The notes beneath the pieces are model-generated. The model had not been told where the DNA came from, ran no database searches, and saw only the letters and a program-made list of their open reading frames with translations. The translations under genes and the position numbers were made by a program. 64,000 bases of DNA, from positions 372,001 to 436,000 of the forward strand of contig NZ_CP012117.1 in the NCBI RefSeq assembly GCF_001678905.1. The letters are read 5' to 3'. Of the stretch, positions 54,542 to 64,000 are shown piece after piece; positions within the stretch are counted from its first letter, which is position 1; the number at the start of each line of letters is the position of its first letter. This stretch comes from Dermabacter vaginalis. Its GTDB lineage: Bacteria > Actinomycetota > Actinomycetes > Actinomycetales > Dermabacteraceae.

Positions 54542-55537
54542 TCACACCCTCACTCGCGGATCGAGCGCCGCGTAAAGAACTTCGGAAAGCATCGAGGAGA
54601 ACAGAATCACGATCGACGTGAAGCACACGTTGCCCGCGAGGGCGTTGACGTCGGATTGCTGAACTGCCTTAATGCCGTACTCACCCATGCCGGCCCACGA
54701 GAAGATCATCTCGAGGAACGCCGCGCCAGCGACGAGCGTGCCGAAGGAGTACGCGAAGTATGTGGACATGGGGATGAGCGCTACGCGCACACCGTGCTTC
54801 ACGAGAGCATGGTTACGGGTGGCGCCCTTCGCGCGGGCCGTGCGAATGAAGTCGCTGCCAAGAACGTCGAGCATGATCGAGCGCTGGTAGCGCGAGTAGC
54901 TCGCCGCACCGAAAGCCGCGAGAACGATGGTCGGCAAAATCAAGTGATTGACGCTATCGAGGAAGGCTGTCATGCCTCCTTGAGCGTGATAGGTCGGCGA
55001 ATACGAACCGCTGAAGCGAATCAACTGCGTTCCGAGGGCCTGGTTGAGTTTCGTGGCGACAACCATCAACAGGAGGCCACCCACGAAGGTCGGGGTCGAA
55101 ATAAGAATGTACGAAGCGTAAGAGACGACCTGATCCGAAAGCTTGTACTGGCGAACCGCACCCCACACGCCGAGAGCGACGCCGATGAGTGCGCCGAGGA
55201 GCGCACCGGCAATGAGCAGGCGCAGCGACACCCCGGCGCGCATCGCCATCTGGTCGATGACCCACTGGCCAGAAATGTCCTTGCCAAGCTTCTGGCTCCA
55301 CGGCTTGACGACGATGTTGGAGAGCCACGTCCAGGTGCGCTGGAGGATCGGCACCTTGTCGTTCATGTTCAATTCGTTGAGTGCCGCGTCAATCGAGGCC
55401 TCGGGGATCGGAGGGTTCTGCCCGAGCCAACGGCGGCGCGGATAGAAGAAGCTGCCAGCCGCAATGTAGGCGAAGACGGTAGCCACGACGGTGAGGATCG
55501 CGTAGTTCGCGAAGCGGCGAAGAAGATACTTTGTCAC
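54542..55537 (-). CDS. dppB: Oligopeptide ABC transporter permease (DppB/OppB-like)
   Basis: 331 aa from the GTG at 55537 (TKYLLRRFANYAILTVVATV). The external loop is long, as in actinobacterial DppB (RRWLGQNPPIPEASIDAALN). Six helices; EAA loop SDFIRTARAKGATRNHALVKH. A longer open frame to 55741 has no family similarity. No ribosome site precedes the GTG; it overlaps the stop of a 34-codon frame (GTGA), so translation is probably coupled to it. Confidence 0.93.
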   Translation of the reverse strand: MTKYLLRRFANYAILTVVATVFAYIAAGSFFYPRRRWLGQNPPIPEASIDAALNELNMNDKVPILQRTWTWLSNIVVKPWSQKLGKDISGQWVIDQMAMRAGVSLRLLIAGALLGALIGVALGVWGAVRQYKLSDQVVSYASYILISTPTFVGGLLLMVVATKLNQALGTQLIRFSGSYSPTYHAQGGMTAFLDSVNHLILPTIVLAAFGAASYSRYQRSIMLDVLGSDFIRTARAKGATRNHALVKHGVRVALIPMSTYFAYSFGTLVAGAAFLEMIFSWAGMGEYGIKAVQQSDVNALAGNVCFTSIVILFSSMLSEVLYAALDPRVRV

Positions 55538-55638
55538 GAGAGTGCTCCGATCAGAGCGGTGAAACGCTCGTTGACATCCCAAGGATCCTGAACGAGGCAC
55601 GCGTAGGCGGCGCGAGGATCGCGAAGGGGAGTGGTCAT
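55534..55638 (-). CDS. Putative 34-aa protein or leader peptide coupled to dppB
   Basis: ATG at 55638, stop overlapping the dppB GTG by 4 bp. The peptide begins MTTPLRDPRAAYACLVQDPW and is soluble, with one cysteine and two tryptophan/tyrosine-type aromatics. A -10-like CTATAA (55659-55664, minus strand) would start a transcript a short distance upstream. No ribosome site at a usual distance, so leaderless-like initiation is possible. Supported by the overlap geometry, not by homology. Confidence 0.45.
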   Translation of the reverse strand: MTTPLRDPRAAYACLVQDPWDVNERFTALIGALS

Positions 55639-55889
55639 AAGGGTCACGTGCGCTGTCCTTATAGTGGTTCGGCGCCCGAAGGCGGCGGGGTCGGGTGCGC
55701 CCGGTTGGACGCGTGGTGCCCCAGGGTAGTCCAATCCGCAATTCGTTGGGCCTCTGAACGTATCGTGAACAGTGGCGTCACGGAAAGGTCATGAACTATT
55801 CATGGAACGGTTGAACTGTACCCCATGTGAGCTGGTTCACCGCCCCATTGTGAAGAATTTTTCTACGGCGCCTGGGTTCAGGTCAAACT

Positions 55890-57074
55890 GTGAGACTACA
55901 AACTATGGTTAATTATGCATCAGGCGAGGCGAAGGGCGAGTTGAGTGGGGCGGAGTATCGGCGCTACTCCCGGCACCTTCTTCTCCCTGGCTTCACGCCC
56001 GAGAGTCAGCGAAAGCTCAGGTCGGCCAAGGTTGCCGTCGTGGGTGCGGGTGGGCTTGGGTCGCCAATCCTCCAATATCTTGCCGCCGCTGGCGTCGGTT
56101 CGCTGACCGTTATCGATGCCGATTTAGTGGATAGTTCCAACCTTCAGCGGCAGGTTATTCATTCTGAGGCGGCCGTCGGAACGCCAAAAGTCGCCTCCGC
56201 CGCTCACGCTGTTCACGCACTCAATCAGGCCGTCCACGTGCGCGAGGTGCCCGAAGTGCTCACACCGGCGAATGCGCTCGCGACCCTAGCCGGGCATGAT
56301 CTCGTGCTTGATGGGACCGATAATTTTCCTACGCGTTACCTTGTGTCCGACGCGTGCGAGATCCTTAATGTGCCCCTGATCTGGGGTTCCATCCTTGCTT
56401 TCGACGGGCAGGTCGCCGTGTTCTTTGGCGACGAAGGTCGAGGCGTGACCTACCGCGACGTGCATCCGCGACCGCCGGAGCCCGGCGAGGTTCCAAGTTG
56501 CAGTGAGGCCGGGGTGCTCGGCCCGCTCGTGGGCGTGATTGGCTCGACGATGGCGATGGAAGCCCTCAAGGTGCTTACGGGACTCGGGTCCCCGCTCTAT
56601 GGGCGAATCCAGCTCTATAGTGCCCTGACCGGTGACTGGACGCGGCTTGATGTCGCGCGGCGCGCGGGCCGTGCGCCCGTCACCGAAATCGAGGACCTCG
56701 TTGAGACGTGCGGCTTCCCCGCAGTAGAAGCCTCCGGGGCCGCGCCGGTGCGGGCGGAGGTTCTTTCGCCAGCGGAGGCACTGCGGGAGGCAGCGACCGG
56801 CCGACTCCTCATTGACATCCGCGAAGAGTCGGAGGCAGCGGAGGGCATGCTGCCTCACGCCGTCAACATCCCAAAGACCCAGCTCATGGAGTTTGCGCGA
56901 GGGGAGCGGGCAGGCGTCGGGCCTTTGAGCGAGGTAGGTGATCTTCACGGTGCGATCCTGCACTGCGCGGGCGGTGCTCGATCGGCGGCGGCGCAGGCAG
57001 AGCTGGCGGCCCTTGGAATTAGCGTGGCGAATATGGCGGGCGGCTACGTGGCTTCGGTGACGCTTCGCCCTTAG
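55890..57074 (+). CDS. moeZ: MoeZ/MoeB-like adenylyltransferase with C-terminal rhodanese domain
   Basis: 394 aa; start GTG 55890 or ATG 55905, neither with a clear ribosome site. E1-like domain: YRRYSRHLLLPGFTPESQ, VVGAGGLGSPILQYLAAAG (nucleotide loop), DGTDNFPTRYLVSDAC, and the catalytic cysteine in EVPSCSEAGVLGPLVG. Rhodanese domain from about 290: LLIDIREESEAAEGMLP and the active cysteine in LHCAGGARSAAA. It adenylates and sulfurates MoaD-type carriers. Convergent with moaD, 4-bp overlap. Confidence 0.93.
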   Translation: MRLQTMVNYASGEAKGELSGAEYRRYSRHLLLPGFTPESQRKLRSAKVAVVGAGGLGSPILQYLAAAGVGSLTVIDADLVDSSNLQRQVIHSEAAVGTPKVASAAHAVHALNQAVHVREVPEVLTPANALATLAGHDLVLDGTDNFPTRYLVSDACEILNVPLIWGSILAFDGQVAVFFGDEGRGVTYRDVHPRPPEPGEVPSCSEAGVLGPLVGVIGSTMAMEALKVLTGLGSPLYGRIQLYSALTGDWTRLDVARRAGRAPVTEIEDLVETCGFPAVEASGAAPVRAEVLSPAEALREAATGRLLIDIREESEAAEGMLPHAVNIPKTQLMEFARGERAGVGPLSEVGDLHGAILHCAGGARSAAAQAELAALGISVANMAGGYVASVTLRP

Positions 57075-57346
57075 CCTCCCGCGAAGGGTGGCAGCACGTC
57101 GACGCGCAGCGTGCCGTCCTCTCCAGGCCCAAGCACTGCCGAGGGGTCGTTCTCGCTCACCGTGTTCACGAGGAAACTGCATCGCCTGAGCACCGTAGCG
57201 GAATCGGGCCCTGCCGACTCGACGGCTCCCGCGCTCAAGGCCTCGAGCAAGTCTCCGAGAGTTGTCCCCTCGAATTCGACCGTGTGCTGGCTCGTGCCAA
57301 AAGCGTGGGCCGCGCCGGCAAAAAAGCGAACGTTGGCACTCGTCAT
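57071..57346 (-). CDS. moaD: MoaD/ThiS family sulfur carrier
   Basis: 91 aa from the ATG at 57346, behind GAAAGGAG; the ATG at 57367 is too far upstream. Ubiquitin-like fold pattern (TSANVRFFAGAAHAFGTSQH, TTLGDLLEALS, RRCSFLVNTV) ending LPPFAGG, with the C-terminal Gly-Gly needed for adenylation and thiocarboxylation. Next to moeZ and moaA, so small subunit of molybdopterin synthase with MoaE. Confidence 0.93.
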   Translation of the reverse strand: MTSANVRFFAGAAHAFGTSQHTVEFEGTTLGDLLEALSAGAVESAGPDSATVLRRCSFLVNTVSENDPSAVLGPGEDGTLRVDVLPPFAGG

Positions 57347-57371
57347 CGCGCCGCTCCTTTCACTCATGTTT

Positions 57372-58601
57372 CTATCCTCCGATGGCGCTCATGGGCCGCT
57401 CGGGCTGCACGAAATCGCTGCGATCCATGCCGTGGCCTGCCTGTTTGCCCCATTGGGCGGCGCGCCACCGCTCGGCGATGGCCTCGTCGCTCGCGCCTTG
57501 GCGCATGAGGCCAAGCAGGTCGGTCTCGCTGTGCGAGAACAGGCACGTGCGCACGCGACCCTCAGCGGTGAGGCGGGTGCGGGTGCAATCCGCACAGAAG
57601 GGCCTCGTCACGGAGGCAATGATTCCGACGGTTCCCAGCGCCTGCTCGTGCGGCCTTTCGCCGGCTTCCGCAAATGGTTTACCTGGGGCAGGGGGCAGAA
57701 TGCTGCGCACCGCATCCGTGTTCGCAGGATCGATGCCGCGTGCCTTGAGCTCTCCCGCGATCGTGCCCGGAGCACCGGGGGCCGCAACGGCGGGCCTAGG
57801 CCACACGTCGAATTTCTCGGCGGGGGCGCCGCCACGTGCTTCGCGCACGGGGTGCATCACGTAGTAGGGGCTGAGAAGCTGCCACACATCGCTCGCCGTG
57901 ACCATGCGTTCGCGGGTCCAGCGACCCGCGCCATCGAGAGGCATGTATTCGATGAATCGAAGCTCGAGTCCCCGCTCGAGGCACCACGCGAGGAGCTCGG
58001 CGGCTTCGTGTTCATTGGCACCGGGCTGGAGAACCGCGTTGATCTTGATGGGGCTCAGCCCTGCGTCGCGTGCGGCATCGATGCCCTGCAAAACGCGGTG
58101 GAGGAACGGGCGGCGGGTCATTGCTTCAAACGTTTCGGAGTGCGCCGAATCGAGGGAAATGTTGAGGCGGTCCAAGCCGGCGGCCACGAGTGTTTCGGCT
58201 CGCTTCTCGAGACCAATGGCGTTTGTTGTAAGGGAGATGTCTGGTCGTGGCGAAAGCCCTGCCACCGACTCGATGATGTCGGGGAGATCGGCGCGCGTGA
58301 GCGGCTCGCCGCCCGTGAAACGTACCTCGCGGATGCCGAGCTTCTCCACGCCGATGCGCACAAACCGTGCGACCTCGTCAACGCTCATGAGCTGTGGTTT
58401 CTTTAGGAACTGCAGACCGGCCTCGGGCATGCAGTACGTGCAGCGGAGGTTGCAAAAATCGGTCAGCGAGATGCGAAGGTCGCTCGCCGTGCGGCCGTAG
58501 GTGTCGATGAGCGCGCCCGTCGCGGGGCGGCCCTCGGTCGAGGGGACTTCCTCGACGGGGTCCATGGCGCGGGGCTTCGGCATCCCGAGGTCGATCGACA
58601 T
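57372..58601 (-). CDS. moaA: GTP 3',8-cyclase
   Basis: 409 aa from the ATG at 58601, behind AAAGGAG. Radical SAM cluster CNLRCTYC with GGEPLTR. C-terminal cluster region RPFCADCTRTRLTAEGRVRTC and the ending MSAIGG, whose Gly-Gly tail is required in MoaA. Between about residues 285 and 325 an insertion rich in Pro/Ala/Glu, longer than in most homologs, sits before the second cluster. Divergent from moeA2. First step of molybdopterin synthesis. Confidence 0.96.
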   Translation of the reverse strand: MSIDLGMPKPRAMDPVEEVPSTEGRPATGALIDTYGRTASDLRISLTDFCNLRCTYCMPEAGLQFLKKPQLMSVDEVARFVRIGVEKLGIREVRFTGGEPLTRADLPDIIESVAGLSPRPDISLTTNAIGLEKRAETLVAAGLDRLNISLDSAHSETFEAMTRRPFLHRVLQGIDAARDAGLSPIKINAVLQPGANEHEAAELLAWCLERGLELRFIEYMPLDGAGRWTRERMVTASDVWQLLSPYYVMHPVREARGGAPAEKFDVWPRPAVAAPGAPGTIAGELKARGIDPANTDAVRSILPPAPGKPFAEAGERPHEQALGTVGIIASVTRPFCADCTRTRLTAEGRVRTCLFSHSETDLLGLMRQGASDEAIAERWRAAQWGKQAGHGMDRSDFVQPERPMSAIGG

Positions 58602-58699
58602 GCTCTCCTTTGGGTCTCGCGAAAGAGGTGTCACACCAGCTTAGGGGACTTTCGCACGCTACCCTAGAGGCCCTGGCCACACGAGGAAGGAACAGCACT

Positions 58700-60022
58700 G
58701 TGGAGCACGAGTCGCGCCTCGCGCCTGGTCGCATCCCGCTCGCCGAACATCGGCGGAGCCTTCGTGAGCTCGTGGGCGCGGTGCTGGATTCCCCGAATGC
58801 GCCGGGCGTGGCAACCGTCGGAATCGAGAGCGCCCGCGACCGAGTCCTCGCGCGCGACGTGACCTCGCCCGTGAACGTCCCACCCGTGGCGAATTCGCAG
58901 ATGGATGGCTTCGCGCTGCACGTTGCGAGCCTCGCGAACGCCCCGGATGGGGCCTCGATCAGTCTTCCGCTCGGTCCGCCCATCGCGGCGGGCGAAGCGC
59001 CCTCAAATCTCGCGCCAGGCACGGCGCGCCCCATCATGACGGGCGCCCCGATCCCCGCGGGCGCGAACGCCGTGATCCCGGTTGAGGCCACGGACGTTCG
59101 GCGTTTTTCACAGCTCACACGCGAGGGGGCCGACGCTTGCCGGCTACCGTCGGACCTCACGTTTTGCCTTGCCCCCGAGCACCGCACCGAGGGGCGTTTC
59201 GTGCGGCACGCTGGAAGTGATACCGAGTGCGGCGATGTCGTGGCGCGCGCAGGTCAGCTGCTCACGCCGCGTCTCATCGGTCACCTGGCATCGGTGGGTG
59301 TAGCCGAAGTGGAGGTGCGCGAACCTTTGCGCGCCGTTGTCGTTTCAACCGGGAGTGAACTGCGCGATCGAGGTGATGACGCTGTCGATCAGTGGCGTAT
59401 TTTCGATGCGAATTCGCCGCTCATCGGCGCTGCACTCGAGGAAGCCGGAATCGAGGTGTGTGCCAGGCTGCGCGTACCGGATGATCCGCGAGCGCTTCTC
59501 GACGAGGTACGCGCGGCGTGTGAGGCCGCGAATGCGCACCTCGTTGTGTCGAGCGGTGGCGTGAGTGCCGGCGCTCTCGAGCCGATCAGACAGGCCGCCG
59601 AGATGCCCCGTTCGCCGCTACGCCTCGCCTTCGACAAAGTGGCGATGCAGCCGGGGGGCCCGCAAGGGCTTGGTGTGCTCGCGTCAGCCCACGGCGAGGT
59701 CGCGTGGATTGCCCTTCCCGGCAATCCCGTTTCGGCGTTCGTGAGTCTCGAGATGTTCGTGCGCGATGCTCTCGGTGCCCCGGCCCGCCCCCGCATGTCG
59801 CTGCCCGTGCGCACGCAAACCGGTGAAAGAGAAGTATCCCCCGAGGGCCTCGTGCAAGTGCGCCGCGCGCGCCTCAACACCGATTCAACCGTGAAGCTCG
59901 TGGGCGGAGCGAGCTCGCATCTACTGGGCGCGCTTGCCCTGAGCGACGCGCTCGTGCTCATTCCTGCGGAGGTCACGCACGTGGCCGACGGCGATATTCA
60001 CGAGGTGATGATTCTTCGATGA
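58700..60022 (+). CDS. moeA: MoeA molybdopterin molybdenumtransferase
   Basis: 440 aa from the GTG at 58700, with AGGAAGG upstream; earlier in-frame starts at 58610 add non-family sequence. Motifs: VANSQMDGFALHV, GTARPIMTGAPIPAGANAVIPVE, VVVSTGSELRD, FDANSPLIGAAL, SSGGVSAGALEPIRQ, MQPGGPQGLGVL, ALPGNPVSAFVSLEMF. More typical than the paralog at 45380, though GALE stands where GxxD is common. Inserts molybdate into adenylated molybdopterin. Heads moeA-moaC-mog-moaE. Confidence 0.95.
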   Translation: MEHESRLAPGRIPLAEHRRSLRELVGAVLDSPNAPGVATVGIESARDRVLARDVTSPVNVPPVANSQMDGFALHVASLANAPDGASISLPLGPPIAAGEAPSNLAPGTARPIMTGAPIPAGANAVIPVEATDVRRFSQLTREGADACRLPSDLTFCLAPEHRTEGRFVRHAGSDTECGDVVARAGQLLTPRLIGHLASVGVAEVEVREPLRAVVVSTGSELRDRGDDAVDQWRIFDANSPLIGAALEEAGIEVCARLRVPDDPRALLDEVRAACEAANAHLVVSSGGVSAGALEPIRQAAEMPRSPLRLAFDKVAMQPGGPQGLGVLASAHGEVAWIALPGNPVSAFVSLEMFVRDALGAPARPRMSLPVRTQTGEREVSPEGLVQVRRARLNTDSTVKLVGGASSHLLGALALSDALVLIPAEVTHVADGDIHEVMILR

Positions 60023-60546
60023 CACGCAACAACACCGACGCCAATGCGGATCTCACGCACGTGCGCGCCGACGGTTCGAGCCACATGGTCGATGTTTCCG
60101 GCAAAGCCGTGACAACCCGAGAAGCGAGCGCGAGCGCGACCCTCACGAGCCGCAGCGACGTGATCGATCGCATCCTCACGGGCGACCTTCCGAAGGGGGA
60201 GGCACTCAGCGTCGCACGTGTCGCGGGCATCATGGCGGCAAAGCGCACGCACGAGCTCATCCCCCTGTGCCACCCGCTCCCGATCACGAAGGTGACGATC
60301 GATTTTTCGCGCCGCGCGCCCGAGATTCTCGAAGTGAACGCGCGTGTGAAAACCGAAGGCAAAACGGGGGTCGAGATGGAGGCACTCACGGCTGCGAGCG
60401 TCGCCGCACTTACGGTCTACGACATGATTAAGGCTGTTGACCACCTCGCGGTCATCGGCGATGTCAAGGTGCTTGCGAAGTCAGGCGGGAAGAGCGGCGA
60501 TTGGGACCGCGAGGTCGCGAGCGGTGAGAAAGGCGGCGCAGCGTGA
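60019..60546 (+). CDS. moaC: Cyclic pyranopterin monophosphate synthase
   Basis: 175 aa, overlapping moeA by ATGA. Blocks: HVRADGSSHMVDVSGKAVT, ARVAGIMAAKRTHELIPLCHPLPI, VKTEGKTGVEMEALTAASVA and TVYDMIKAVD, with the catalytic KS pair in AKSGGKSGDW. Second step of molybdopterin synthesis, after MoaA. Confidence 0.97.
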   Translation: MTRNNTDANADLTHVRADGSSHMVDVSGKAVTTREASASATLTSRSDVIDRILTGDLPKGEALSVARVAGIMAAKRTHELIPLCHPLPITKVTIDFSRRAPEILEVNARVKTEGKTGVEMEALTAASVAALTVYDMIKAVDHLAVIGDVKVLAKSGGKSGDWDREVASGEKGGAA

Positions 60547-61037
60547 GCCTCGTGGGGGAGCATGGATGGTCGGCATGCGTGATCGTTGCTTCAACGCGCG
60601 CGGCCCGCGGCGAATACGAGGACCTCACGGGGCCAGACCTTTCGGCTTGGCTTGAGCGGTGCGGGTTTCGCGGGTGCGGGGTCACGGTGGTCCCGGATGG
60701 GTCCGACGTTGGCCGCGCCCTCGGTGAGGCCATATCGTCCGGGGTGGATCTCGCGATCACGACGGGCGGCACGGGCCTCACGCCGAGCGACGTCACGCCG
60801 GAAGAAACGCGCCCGCACCTCACGCGGGAGATCCCCGGGATCGCCGAAGCACTGCGCCTCAAGGGCTCTGAATCGACGCCGTACGCGGTTGTCAGTAGGG
60901 GGCTTGCCGGTTTTGCTGGTCGCACGCTCGTGGTGAATCTTCCGGGCTCACGCGGCGGCGTGAAAGATGGCATGGCTGTGCTCGAGCCAATTCTCGAGCA
61001 CGTGCTTCGCCAGCGCGATGGAGGAGGGCATGAATGA
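60543..61037 (+). CDS. mog: Molybdopterin adenylyltransferase (MogA/MoaB family)
   Basis: 164 aa. Motifs: ACVIVASTRAARGEYEDLTG, DLAITTGGTGLTPSDVTPEE, VVNLPGSRGGVKDGMAVL, as in the MogA/MoaB fold. Overlaps moaC and moaE by ATGA/GTGA-type junctions. It adenylates molybdopterin before MoeA acts. Confidence 0.95.
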   Translation: MSLVGEHGWSACVIVASTRAARGEYEDLTGPDLSAWLERCGFRGCGVTVVPDGSDVGRALGEAISSGVDLAITTGGTGLTPSDVTPEETRPHLTREIPGIAEALRLKGSESTPYAVVSRGLAGFAGRTLVVNLPGSRGGVKDGMAVLEPILEHVLRQRDGGGHE

Positions 61038-61516
61038 GTGAAGGTGCGAAGCCCGCGCAGGATGAGCGCGATCCGCACCTCGGTGGTGTCGAGGAACGCG
61101 TGCGCCACGCGAGTGTGAGCGGCGAGCCGATTGCGGTCGCCGAGATGGTTCGGCTTGTGGAGGACAGGCGATGTGGCGCCCTCGTCACTTTCGACGGTCT
61201 CGTGCGTGACCACGACGAGGGGCGTGGGGTGGAGCGCCTCGCCTATGAAGCGCATCCGAGTGCCGGCGACGTCATGAGGGAGGTCGTGCGCACAATCGGT
61301 GAGCGCTACCCCGATGTTCTCGTCGCCGCGAGCCACCGTCACGGCGCTCTTGAGGTGGGCGACTCCGCGCTTGTGGCGGCGGTTGCGGCGCCGCACCGAG
61401 CCCGTGCCTTCGAGGCGTGTGCGGATCTCGTGGATGAGGTGAAGGCGCGCGTGCCGATCTGGAAGGATCAGTACTTTTCCGACGGTTCCCACGAGTGGGT
61501 TGCCGCGATTGGCTGA
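61034..61516 (+). CDS. moaE: Molybdopterin synthase catalytic subunit
   Basis: 160 aa with a 25-residue hydrophilic start. MoaE blocks: DRRCGALVTFDGLVRDHDEGRGVERLAYE, read here as GALVTFDGLVRDHDEG and VERLAYEAHP; ASHRHGALEVGDSALVAAV; and the active lysines in ARVPIWKDQYFSDGSHEWV. Works with MoaD, encoded at 57071. Confidence 0.96.
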   Translation: MSEGAKPAQDERDPHLGGVEERVRHASVSGEPIAVAEMVRLVEDRRCGALVTFDGLVRDHDEGRGVERLAYEAHPSAGDVMREVVRTIGERYPDVLVAASHRHGALEVGDSALVAAVAAPHRARAFEACADLVDEVKARVPIWKDQYFSDGSHEWVAAIG

Positions 61517-61550
61517 GCGCCGTGCTTGACGCCTGGTGCGGGGTATGAAA

Positions 61551-61595
61551 AACGCCCTGCGCTGCATCGCTCGGGTGAGCGGCGCGCGGGGCGTT
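61551..61595. terminator. Terminator after moaE
   Basis: AACGCCCTGCGC (61551-61562) pairs with GCGCGGGGCGTT (61584-61595) with one G-T pair, and an inner CGCTC/GAGCG stem lies inside. It separates moaE from the convergent small gene at 61617. Confidence 0.75.
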
Positions 61596-61616
61596 CGGTA
61601 GATGAGGCTGAAGTTT

Positions 61617-61790
61617 TTAGCGACCGAGGCCGAGAGTGGTGAGGCCTTGGGTGCTGCGGGCCTGGGCAATGGCGGCGAAGTCGCCACCGAGTCGGTTCTT
61701 GTCCACCGTGTTGTGACGTTCGACGTCTTGCCCCACCATGTGATCAGCGAGGTTTTCGAAGGTCTTGAAGATCGAGCGGATGACGGTCAT
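61617..61790 (-). CDS. Unannotated 57-aa small protein
   Basis: ATG at 61790 with AGGA ten bases upstream, TAA stop at 61617-61619, just before the terminator. It starts MTVIRSIFKTFENLADHMVG, has a charged middle (DVERHNTVDKNRLGGDF), and ends QGLTTLGLGR. Codon third positions are mostly G or C, as in host genes. The N-terminal 20 residues could form an amphipathic helix. I do not recognise a family, though similar small proteins occur in actinomycetes. Confidence 0.6.
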   Translation of the reverse strand: MTVIRSIFKTFENLADHMVGQDVERHNTVDKNRLGGDFAAIAQARSTQGLTTLGLGR

Positions 61791-62018
61791 TTTTGTGTGT
61801 TCCTCACTACCGTTTGTTTGGAATTAGGCGCGAAAAGTGGCGGTAGAGGGCGCTCCACCGCTGCATTCTCACGTGCTTCAATCTTATGAAGTGGACGCGC
61901 GCTCGCGCTAGGGCGATACGTGTGATACGGAACGTCGATTCCGATATGCCGGATATGTGGTGCGGGAAACATTGATGTTCGGGACCAACGCCCCGTTCTG
62001 TCCCGGATCCCACCTTCT

Positions 62019-62097
62019 CGGATTGCATAGGGGTTGTGGGGGTTTGGATTGCACCCACTCCCGGATTGCAGAGGGGTTGTGGGGGTTTGGGGTGCAC
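62019..62097. repeat. Two tandem copies of a 36-bp G-rich segment
   Basis: Copies at 62019-62054 and 62062-62097 (43-bp period). Both begin CGGATTGCA and contain AGGGGTTGTGGGGGTTTGG; about 32 of 36 positions match. They end just before the CIRCE element. G runs could allow four-stranded structure. Confidence 0.7.
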
Positions 62098-62103
62098 GTG
62101 AAG

Positions 62104-62130
62104 CTAGCACTCAGCTTTGACGAGTGCTAA
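62104..62130. promoter_or_regulatory. CIRCE element (HrcA operator)
   Basis: CTAGCACTC (62104-62112), nine bases, GAGTGCTAA (62122-62130): one mismatch from the consensus TTAGCACTC-N9-GAGTGCTAA. HrcA bound here represses groES-groEL until heat shock. Confidence 0.93.
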
Positions 62131-62273
62131 CCGGCACACTAGTGTGGAACCCGTTGGCAGTCTCAGCGCGAGAGTGCCAAATGGTGCGCCGGGTTGCTCG
62201 GCACCGCGACGACGAGCATCCCACCGAGGCACACCCGTCAACTTCACATTGATAAAAGAAGGAGTGAGGTCGC

Positions 62274-64000
<1,727 letters not shown>

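Larger units (their letters stand above)
61791..62273. other. 483-bp intergenic region upstream of groES
   Basis: Contains the start region of the small minus-strand gene, a duplicated G-rich segment (62019-62097), the CIRCE operator (62104-62130), a 12-bp palindrome CACACTAGTGTG (62135-62146) and the groES ribosome site GAAGGAG. No convincing reading frame between 61800 and 62018. Confidence 0.65.

Noticed and set aside
54542-55741. dppB starting at 55741
   Set aside because: The first 68 residues would be Arg/Pro-rich shadow sequence; the DppB family pattern begins at the GTG at 55537.
62019-62097. CRISPR-like direct repeats
   Set aside because: Only two imperfect copies with a 7-bp gap; no spacers of usual length and no cas genes.

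Overview
The window is high-GC (codon third positions mostly G/C), with ATG/GTG starts, many 4-bp ATGA/GTGA gene overlaps and twin-arginine lipoproteins. Gene content (XPB-like helicase-associated protein, MoeZ, Mog, CueP/CopRS, a TPP riboswitch acting at the ribosome binding site, CIRCE-groES-groEL) points to an actinomycete. The Dermabacter/Brachybacterium branch is my best guess from gene content; I could not test it.

Layout. 1-5.3 kb: helicase-like protein (cut by the window edge), a tRNA with anticodon UAA, YggS, an MFS transporter and a Bax-inhibitor-like membrane protein. 5.3-9.7 kb: an exported protein of unknown function, then a thiamine salvage operon thiM-thiE-thiD-tenA behind a TPP riboswitch. 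9.7-14.8 kb: an S9 peptidase, an alpha/beta-hydrolase that has lost its nucleophile serine, and a DUF2079 membrane protein. 15-21.1 kb: an acquired copper-resistance block, copB-copZ-copS-copR and cueP, in the gene order I recall from Corynebacterium. It has a CsoR-type palindrome, a CopR-type tandem box, and a broken GH15 gene at its left edge. 21.3-23.6 kb: an AspT/YidE-type transporter and MsrA.

23.6-40.5 kb is the most interesting part. A complete nickel-pincer cofactor set (larC split in two frames, divergent from larA-larE-larB) lies next to two tandem TRAP transporters, a cytoplasmic GH31 glycosidase, a LacI regulator, glucuronate isomerase (UxaC) and a fructuronate reductase (UxuB-like). 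A LacI operator sits between the two divergent halves. UxaC and UxuB make D-mannonate, but no mannonate dehydratase (UxuA) or KDG enzymes are in the window. LarA-family enzymes include hydroxyacid C2 epimerases, and D-mannonate and D-gluconate are C2 epimers. My hypothesis is a uronate pathway that leaves through nickel-dependent mannonate-to-gluconate epimerisation.

40.5-47.7 kb: a THUMP-like methyltransferase, a sugar ABC importer without its own ATPase, a divergent MoeA, a DUF6457-like protein and a PH-domain membrane protein. 47.7-55.7 kb: an oligopeptide importer with two tandem binding proteins, a fused double ATPase, two permeases and a small coupled upstream frame. 55.9-61.5 kb: molybdenum cofactor synthesis, moeZ, moaD and moaA (both minus strand), then moeA-moaC-mog-moaE. 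61.5-64 kb: an unannotated 57-codon gene, a duplicated intergenic segment, a CIRCE operator, groES and the start of groEL.
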